Source: Exophiala sp. HKRS030
Taxonomy: Eukaryota > Ascomycota > Eurotiomycetes > Chaetothyriales > Herpotrichiellaceae
Assembly: GCA_023897205.1 (NCBI GenBank)
Contig: JAHWDD010000004.1
Coordinates: 620,001 to 684,000 of the forward strand
Direction of reading: 5' to 3'
Length of the DNA: 64,000 nt
Below are positions 57,005 through 64,000 of this stretch, piece after piece. The first letter of the stretch is position 1. Each line of letters opens with the position of its first letter. The position numbers were made by a program, and so were the translations under genes. The notes beneath the pieces are model-generated. The model worked only from the letters and a program-made list of their open reading frames with translations, made no database searches and was not told where the DNA came from.

Positions 57005-57847
57005 AAACGACGGATCTCATCGTGTAGGATAAAACCTCCTGTAAGATATCGAAAAGTCTAATTATTGGGCTGGGAAGATGTAAAAAGTTGTTTCACCCCT
57101 CTTAAAAGAACTTTATCAGAACCTTTATGCTATTTCATCAAGACATTCCAACCGGTTTAGAGAGCATGATACTAGGTAACCTTTCTTGACGGAACATGTT
57201 AGCCGTCCAACCCACGTATTACCCAAATATAAATACAACTATGATGTGGCATTCTCCACGAGAAGACTTCCCGTTTCCCTGGCGCCCGACCCATTCAATT
57301 CTGGTTCAATGCAACGGGAAATCGGCAACTAGCACAAAAGCTCCCCATTCTCAACTTAGCCCACTCATCAATTTTTAAGGAAAAGGAGAGAATGCTTTTC
57401 GGAGGTTCATCGTTGACCACTCAGTAGCGTTCGTGAGTGAGGGCTCGGACAAGATATAGGACATAGGACATAGAACATTGGTGAGTGTTTTGTGAGTGTA
57501 TTGATAGGGTATCTTTGATGGGGTTGTGTGTGTGAGAGTGTGAGAGAGAGAAGAAAACGAAGTATTTGTACAGTGCGAGACGTCGAGTGGCCAGTCTCCT
57601 GGCGTTGCGTCAGGTGAGTTGGGTAGCCAGTTCGACTTGAGGCGAGGAAGAGCAGGATCCTGTTCAAACCATGGAAACAAGAGAACCGGAGATGTCCAGC
57701 TCATTTCTGAGCTGTTACAACGCTTTCTTTTTCCTTCCATCGACCTTCCCGCTTCCTCCACCGCCTATGCTCATTTTCCTGCCCGCTAGATCGCAGAACC
57801 AGTGCCGCGGTCCAGTGGAAATTGCCAGTCGATCGCCCGTGGAGGAT
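57005..57847. other. convergent intergenic region
   Basis: Between the PheRS and GrpE genes. A TGTGTGTGAGAG tract lies near 57523-57547. Overlapping small ORFs lack features. Confidence 0.5.
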
Positions 57848-58739
57848 CTACGAGTTCTTGACAACGCCGACCTTGGCGGCACGGATAACCCGACCGTTCA
57901 ATTTGAAGCCTTTGCTCTGGACGAAGAAAACATCTCCATCCTCACGTCCCTCGACCTTTGAGAAGAATGTTGCCTCATCAGTGTTTGGGTCAAATTTCCG
58001 ACCACCATCAGCCGTGGGATCGAAGCGTTCCAGGCCATGCTTTTTCAGCGTGCCCAGCAAGATCTCCTCGGTCATGCGCAGGCCGGAGTGCAGGTTTTCA
58101 AGGTCTTTGTTCGGAGCCGCGGTCGATTCAGAGGTAGAGGTGGATTTTCCAAGAGCCGACTCGGGAACGGATGTGAGGGCGCGGTCGAGGTTGTCTATCG
58201 AGTCGAGAAGGTCGGTGGCGAATCTTTGGATGGCGAATTGCCGTGCAGAGTCCATGTCTCGCTTTGTCCGGTCTTGTAGATTGCGATAGTCGGCGACGGA
58301 TCGGAGGTATTTATCCTATTTGGTAAAACATGTTATTATTTGGGTTTTATATCCAGTGTAGTGTAGTGTAGTCTAGTGCCGGAGGAGGTGGTGGTGGTGC
58401 TAATAGGAAACCGCAGCTAGTATGTGCACATACCTTTAGGTCAATGACTTCCTTGTTCTTCTTTTCAAGTTCTGCCTTCAATGGATCTTCCTTGGCTTCC
58501 TCTAGTTTGGCCTCTTGCGAGGCAGCGGCGGCTGTGTCATCGCTCTTTTTCTCCGCCTCGGTCGATTGCCATCGTCGAGCGGGTAGACGAGAAGAGACTG
58601 ATGCTGTCGAAGGTGCTGATCGCAGCGGGGATGTGAATGATGCAGAAGAAAATGGTGCCCGCCGTAATTGAGGCGATGTTGATGATGTGAGGGATTCGGA
58701 GATGGTGCGCGATTGGCGTAGTAATGATCTTCGAAGCAT
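57848..58739 (-). CDS. MGE1: mitochondrial GrpE-type nucleotide exchange factor
   Basis: Two exons (58739-58434, 58315-57848) with a 118-bp intron, phase 0, 257 residues. It releases ADP from mitochondrial Hsp70 during protein import and folding in the matrix. The N-terminus MLRRSLLRQSRTISE is a mitochondrial presequence. A long coiled coil follows (KAELEKKNKEVIDLKDKYLRS across the splice, then DYRNLQDRTKRDMDSARQ). The beta domain at the end reads HGLERFDPTADG, FDPNTDEATFF, and NGRVIRAAKVGVVKNS, the family's C-terminal signature. The length is normal for fungal mitochondrial GrpE. Confidence 0.94.
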
Positions 58740-59293
58740 GGTGGCTAGGAGGTCTGTATAATATGAAAAGGAATACGACAAATCTGGAATGGAGCAAGAG
58801 AAGGAATGAAGGTTGGTAGTGTACACTGTTGCAACGTATTCAATGGATGAATGTGATGGAAACTTGAAGCACACGAGCGAATTCAACCATGGGAATGGAC
58901 CATTTGTTGGAGCTCCGAAATTTTGTCTGCATTTCCGCTTCGGGTAGAAATCGGAGGAAACAATTTCTTGGAAGAAGACGAGGCTGAAGAACAAGGCTGA
59001 AAAGTAACGCTAGTTAATTGCCTTGGCATGCCATACTTTTCGACCGAGACGTTCATGGGGTGGCCGCGGACAGCATTCATGGGGCCTAAGGATGGACTTG
59101 GTCTTCGGAGGAGGATTGTGAAACACCTTAGCACCTCCTGGGTCAAAATCTCAGTAAGAGTGAATTGAAAGAACGATCGCAGAACTTGCTCAGACCAAAA
59201 TCCAACCATCCTCGCTCCCAGGTCCAATTCCAAAGCAGCTATATTTGTCCAAGCAGTACGAAAATCGCGAAAATCAAGTATAGTTCGCTTGCG
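58740..59293. other. intergenic, MGE1 upstream region
   Basis: Upstream of the GrpE gene and 3' flank of the HET gene. No gene is supported. Confidence 0.5.
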
Positions 59294-60886
59294 TCAATAA
59301 CCACAATCATGTCTCCACATGTTCATTGGTTCTTCTCCTAGAGACATGTCGAATCCAGGCTTCTGCAACATCAGAGCTTCCTCTGCCAACGCGAAAGCCG
59401 TACGCCAGTTGATCTCCCACTCGACAGCATCAGCACCTGAGACAAGAGAGATCCTGGTCTGTGTTCTCATAAGGTCACCGAAGCTGTCATCTTCCGGAAA
59501 GCAACAGTAGTACGGACCGTATTCGGCTTCCATCCCCCAATGCTCTTTGGCGATGCAGGCCACAAAATCGAGTTGAGATGACGTGCGACGACGTCGACAG
59601 AGCACTAACAGGTTGGTCTGTGGAATCTCGGTCACGATATCGTCGTTCTGAGGTTCGATATTGAGGGCCCTGGTGGAGATTGTTGGCCTGACACTGATCG
59701 GCGAGCACCTGTTGCAAGGACACCTTGTCAACTCGAAGGGCTGGGATCCAATCGCCAACTTCCATTCTTCAGGAGTGCGGCTTGTCGTTTTGGCCTTAAC
59801 AGAATCAATTGCTACAAGTTCCACATATCTTGTTTGGGGTAATCTTGGGCATCTCTGGTCCAGGAAGGCATTGGAAAGCCCGTTCATCGTACTAGTCCGC
59901 ACAGGAGGGTCCAAGATTCGAGCAATCTCTGAAGCTGTCACGAGATTTGCTGCGTCAAATCGCTCCAGAGTGTACTCAACAAGCTGGCTGAGAGTGCGAC
60001 CATAGTCCACCACGAAGCGATCTCGGGGCCTTGCCAATCCCAATGTGGCATACACCCGGTCCAACGGATCACCGCAGTTCTGTTTACGGCACTGGAATAT
60101 CCAATCTATGAGCCCTCGGATGGGACCAGTGCCATGAGGATCATCCTTAGCTCTCCTGAGGGTCTCCATGTATGCATACAGGTCGCCCTCATCTTCTCCT
60201 CCCCGAGGTCCGGGATCATCACCTGTATACATTCCATCAAACAAAGCAGACCAAGGCATGGAACAGCATCCCATTACTATTTCGACATGTTTCGCGAGTA
60301 TGACCTCTTGAACGATCCAAAGGCGCCGCCAATAGTCGTTTCCCTCGATTTTGTAGTAGCCTTTATGTGGCTCATCAAGGCGCGGCCCGATATGTCCAGG
60401 TATGTGGAAACTTGTACGATCGAAAAAAGATGGCCGTAAATGCCCACCATTCACATAATTAATGAATGCTGTGGTGTCGGAATCCCCGCATCCAAGCCAT
60501 ATGAGAACCTTCGCAGCATTGGCATATACCTGAGCCAGATTCTGAACTTGAACGTTTTTTTCTGCACTGTTCATTTGGTCAATACAAATGGCGTCAGTCC
60601 ACAAATTCTGCCCTGCAAGCTTTTCTTGTGCCATGGATAAGAAGTTCCAGAGATTCGGCTGGACTTGGAACCGTTTTCCATTGAGCAGTATGAAGTATGG
60701 TTGATGATTGGTTTGAAGGTCGGGAGGATGCCATTGGTAGGATAGCGCGATGAAGCGCTCTGTATCGACCCACGTGTTTATCAAAGTGCAATCAGGCTGA
60801 GCACTGCGGGATGCGTGTTTGACGCTCAGCAGCCTTATAGACCGGGTGTCAGGGTCCAGGGGATCATAGCTGAACATTCGCGCCAT
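59294..60886 (-). CDS. HET-domain (heterokaryon incompatibility-type) protein
   Basis: An intact single-exon ORF. The preferred ATG at 60886 (MARMFSYDPLDPDTRSIRLL) gives 530 residues; the frame is open to an ATG at 60967. The three HET blocks are in order: FIALSYQWHPPD; LWTDAICIDQMNSAEKNVQV followed by YANAAKVLIWLG; and YWRRLWIVQEVILAKHVEIV. Next comes the region CGDPLDRVYATLGLARPRD, usual for these proteins. HET proteins trigger growth arrest or cell death after fusion of unlike strains, but most family members have unknown triggers. No NACHT, WD or ankyrin domain is attached. The C-terminus has a short Cys-containing segment (LTRCPCNRCSP). It may belong to any of the many HET paralogues of filamentous fungi. 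Confidence 0.92.
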   Translation of the reverse strand: MARMFSYDPLDPDTRSIRLLSVKHASRSAQPDCTLINTWVDTERFIALSYQWHPPDLQTNHQPYFILLNGKRFQVQPNLWNFLSMAQEKLAGQNLWTDAICIDQMNSAEKNVQVQNLAQVYANAAKVLIWLGCGDSDTTAFINYVNGGHLRPSFFDRTSFHIPGHIGPRLDEPHKGYYKIEGNDYWRRLWIVQEVILAKHVEIVMGCCSMPWSALFDGMYTGDDPGPRGGEDEGDLYAYMETLRRAKDDPHGTGPIRGLIDWIFQCRKQNCGDPLDRVYATLGLARPRDRFVVDYGRTLSQLVEYTLERFDAANLVTASEIARILDPPVRTSTMNGLSNAFLDQRCPRLPQTRYVELVAIDSVKAKTTSRTPEEWKLAIGSQPFELTRCPCNRCSPISVRPTISTRALNIEPQNDDIVTEIPQTNLLVLCRRRRTSSQLDFVACIAKEHWGMEAEYGPYYCCFPEDDSFGDLMRTQTRISLVSGADAVEWEINWRTAFALAEEALMLQKPGFDMSLGEEPMNMWRHDCGY

Positions 60887-61234
60887 CACAGTGCCAGACA
60901 AGGGATGGTTTCCTGCACCAGTATCTCGAGGATACGTTGTGAAGAGTAGAACGTGGGACGGAGACAATGGGAAGGGGAAGCAAAATATCAGTCACATAAA
61001 TGCTGAGTGGCCGGTCTCATGGCGCGGACTTTTTAGTTTTGACCCATCTTGGCCTCAGCCTTGTCTGGCCAGCGCATCACTCAACGATTCCTGTATCTGG
61101 TTCTTCAACGCACCATTTATCTCCAAGAAACCTCTATATGGTTGGACAAGATGTCATACTAGCGCATCTGCGATCTCCGACTTCGAATATCCTAATCTAC
61201 GTCCAAGCTCCTCCGTATGGGTTCCGATATCAAA
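60887..61234. other. short intergenic region
   Basis: Upstream of the HET gene and downstream of the secreted Cys-rich gene, both on the minus strand. Nothing recognised. Confidence 0.5.
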
Positions 61235-62622
61235 TCACGCCTCTCGCTGCCGATATAACAGAACCTGGAGATTCTCCCAAATAGACACCAGTGCGCTACC
61301 AACACCCAAGGCTTCATTCGCATTCTTGCCTCTACTTTGCTCCGCATTGCGTCTTGCGTCAATAGAGACAGTCCCCGTTCCGCTGTTCATATCTGCTAAC
61401 TCATGCTGTGTGCATACGGCAACTTTGCCTCGTGCGCCATGGGGCATCATGTGCGGGATGTCGAACAGTTTCCGAATAGCCGTCACTTTCGTAAATAAAC
61501 CGACAGCGACACGCAGGACTTGTGGAGGTTGTCGCGGCTCAGCTGCTCCGGAATGTTTTGACGAATTTGTGACGTTGTGGAACATCCTCGGGAGGTCGAT
61601 GGGCAGAGGACCAGTGACCTTGATATCAATGCCTCCCTCGGCCAGGTCGACATCCATAGCTCTCTCCATCTCGGGCTGCGGCTTCGCTTTGGCCATGGTG
61701 CCGACGCTGAGCAAGGAGGTCAGCGTGCTGAAAAGCCCAAGAGGCCGTAGGCTCAACGCGGCGTTCTTATGCCGTCCATGTTTGCCGCTGCCGGACCCTG
61801 TTCGTTCCAATATCTCTAGACCGCCGCTATCATCGCCATGGTCGATGTCTGAAAGTTTCTTCACCTTCGGAGGTACCACGATGGGATCTACTCGCTCACC
61901 CGACACGGTCCCTGCCGTCGACGTCTGCGCCGTGCCCATCTTGATCAGAGACGCGAACAGTCCAAAGATACGAGGTGGGCGAATCCCCCTGGCTGCAGCG
62001 TTTGGGAACTTCGGTACCGCTGTCGCCGTATTCATCAGAGTCACAGACACAGCTCCAGGATTTCCCACCAGACCTGTACATACTGCGCCGGTTGGACAGC
62101 ATCCTATTTTCCCACTGACGTCTGGTGTGCAGTAAGTGTCAACTGGACAGCAGATGGCTTGATCAGAGCAACCACTATAACCTGCAGGGCATCCGGAATG
62201 CCTTCTTTCCACGCCTGGATACATGTATTGGTAGTTATTGATGGCCAGGACGGTAGATCCGGTGCGAATAGAGGTTGCCAACGTCGTTGTAGCAGTTGGT
62301 CCTGGTTGGGAGGGATATGCTGCAGAGTCTACGGTTAGCATGATCAAACATTTTGAAGGTGGTGCCGCTCACGAATCTCAGATCGAACAGTCAACAGCTG
62401 ACGTGTATGGACATGGCCCAAGCTAGATCTCGGGTGTCCGCCTTGCCATAGATGTGGACTGCCAAATGGACGTCGTGTCCAGGGCGGCGAGGTTGGTGCC
62501 TGGTAGTCGACGACCGTGGTCGTGGAATGGATGGTTGTCGTTGAGTCTGTGGGCTTAGACTCGGCAGCCAAAGAGATCGATAGCGCCAGACAAATGATGA
62601 CGAGAAGACATGTTTTCATCAT
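61235..62622 (-). CDS. secreted protein with a short Cys-rich module
   Basis: Two exons (62622-62373, 62328-61235) with a 44-bp intron (GTGAGC donor, GCTAAC branch, CCGTAG acceptor, phase 1), 447 residues. The signal peptide MMKTCLLVIICLALSISLA is clear. After a Thr-rich segment comes a compact Cys module: CPAGYSGCSDQAICC, PVDTYCTP and GCCPTGAVC. This spacing, with two CC pairs, is common in fungal cell-surface proteins. Unlike most of those, no Ser/Thr stalk with a GPI signal follows. Instead there are about 320 residues of unrecognised sequence (IFGLFASLIKMGTAQ, RPLGLFSTLTSLL) ending RQREA. The protein may be secreted or retained at the wall. The function is unknown. Confidence 0.75.
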
Positions 62623-63685
62623 TGTGATCAGGGCTTGTGCCACTTTGTGGTAGGTCGAGAGCAGATTTGTACTGACCAAAGGTAAAAAAAATCGCAATAA
62701 TTGACTGTGATCGTCCAATGCCAGGGTTGAAGGAAGATGAGTGCTGATATGGAGAAAGGAAAATCTAACTAGGAATGTTTTATATTGCAAAGATGGACGA
62801 TCTTTTTTTCACGGAAAGGGTGTCAGGTTGGCGGGAAGGAGAAGAAAAGAGCCCCGGCATGGTTTGGATTGATTGAATGGTCAGTGACAGTGAATGCGCA
62901 TGATCAAAGACTGGTGAAGCAGAGTCATTGGATCTTATTGGGCTGAGTTTCATTTTGGGAGCGCAGATAAACGGCCGTGAATGGTCTCAGTGCCATGAGA
63001 CAATCCGATGTGTCCAAGGAGTGACCTGAGGTTAGGATGGCGTCTGATCCAGAGCCATTTTCACAGTCGGTGCCTCGACACCACGGAAAGCGACAGGTGG
63101 TGGGGATCGTCAAGGTGGTGATAATACTCGGGAATCGCTCAAGCAGCCACGGCTCTACATTATTCGGGGACGGTTTGAATCTAGGTTAAAATAGGATATC
63201 GTCTATTTGTCCAGACAATCATCTAGTATCGCATGTCAACTTCATGACTTTATGTGTTGACGGTAAACGAATAGAACACAGTGACATTACCCAACAGGGC
63301 ATACGGGGTGTTGCTACCGTCACACTTGATATGACTCAACGGCACAATGAATAGATGTGGTCTACTTCGAGTGTCACTGAACAATCAGAAGTGTGTCATA
63401 TATAAATTCGTCTGGCGTTAAACCCGACCTTGCCAAAGTTGTAACGCCTGACTTCCTAACGATGCCTTGATGTGGTGCGCCGCAGTTTAAGACAATTGTC
63501 TACACCGAGCAATTCGTGGCACAGCCCAGCAGTCTGCTAAGGGTTGTCTGAGGGCTCAAGCCAACCTGGATCGTTTTCTGCTAGTGAAATCCATGCTTCC
63601 CGCGAAATTGTTTTAAGAGAACGAGTGCCTTTGAAACAATTTAGACAGTCAGAGCATAGAGGAACACTTTCCGGCTTCACAAGTG
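62623..63685. other. upstream/intergenic region
   Basis: 5' flank of the secreted Cys-rich gene, then AT-rich sequence without a supported gene. Confidence 0.45.
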
Positions 63686-63937
63686 TCAAGACGAGGTTCT
63701 GCCACGTTGTTCCTCTTCCGGCCTGCTTGCTTCTGTGGACGTTCCCGCAGAAGCATCATCAGTGTTGGAGTTTTGTTCTGTCCCGATTGTAGGATTGTTC
63801 GTACTGGCTTGTGGACCACTTTCTGGTCTCTGTGCAGACAAGGTAATTAGCTCAGGGTCACAGTTTGGACTCGTGTTTATGGGGATGTCATAAGTATGCC
63901 GCAGGCTGAATTGCACATACTCTGGATGTCTCTCCAT
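63686..63937 (-). CDS. small ORF at the right edge, possibly a terminal exon
   Basis: An 83-residue ORF (MERHPEYVQFSLRHTYDIPI ... ending RGRTSS) with a Thr/Asn/Glu-rich tail. The same frame is open upstream to a TAA at 63995-63997, with plausible coding character (DYDHILVVDLPP). There is no AG acceptor between that stop and the ATG. It could be a small gene or, if an acceptor just inside the ORF is used, the last exon of a gene lying beyond the window. Confidence 0.3.
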   Translation of the reverse strand: MERHPEYVQFSLRHTYDIPINTSPNCDPELITLSAQRPESGPQASTNNPTIGTEQNSNTDDASAGTSTEASRPEEEQRGRTSS

Positions 63938-64000
63938 TGGTGGTAGGTCGACGACGAGAATATGATCGTAATCGCGGTGGATATTGAGATGGGTTTAGGC

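Overview
The window is nuclear DNA of a filamentous ascomycete (Pezizomycotina). The genes carry short introns (mostly 44-63 bp, a few 100-390 bp) with GT...AG borders and CTAAC-like branch points. The families are fungal ones: HET domain, TOK potassium channel, Stc1, DUF3669, DUF7514 and fungal transcription-factor-domain proteins. The overall gene style resembles Eurotiomycetes, perhaps black yeasts of the Chaetothyriales, but I cannot confirm that without a search. I saw no tRNA or rRNA gene, no transposase ORF and no secondary-metabolite cluster.

Layout, left to right. 1-5.7 kb: the end of a GPI-anchor-like secreted protein, an F-box/ankyrin-like protein and a transcription-factor-domain protein. 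6.7-15.2 kb: a TOK-type K+ channel, a DUF3669 protein and a DUF7514 protein. 15.9-24.4 kb: a poorly supported gene, the RNAi/heterochromatin adaptor Stc1 and a 5.6 kb gene-free stretch. 24.4-44.4 kb, dense housekeeping: an Ime2/MAK kinase, a mitochondrial membrane protein, GTP cyclohydrolase II, an NTF2-like protein, the SAGA subunit Sgf29, phosphomannose isomerase, a Gfo/Idh/MocA oxidoreductase, cytochrome c, a coiled-coil membrane protein and exosome subunit Rrp42. 44.4-49.1 kb: sparse, with two hypothetical proteins and a cryptic Tyr-rich ORF. 49.7-58.7 kb: spermidine synthase, calcipressin, a mitochondrial dicarboxylate carrier, mitochondrial Phe-tRNA synthetase and mitochondrial GrpE. 59.3-64 kb: a HET-domain protein, a secreted Cys-rich protein and a small edge ORF. 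Several genes serve mitochondria (cytochrome c, carrier, PheRS, GrpE, the 27.7 kb protein), but they are scattered and do not form an operon-like unit.

Two observations stand out. First, at least ten apparent single-base deletions break five otherwise well-conserved genes. All shift the frame in the same direction, and nearly all lie in or beside short C or G runs. Adding back one base at each site restores the family-typical protein. This most likely reflects homopolymer errors in the assembly, so these genes should not be called pseudogenes without checking. Second, the exact 12-mer CCCGAGGCGCCC occurs three times on the same strand, each time between two head-to-head genes, which makes it a candidate shared promoter element. 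I found no clear undescribed multi-gene system.
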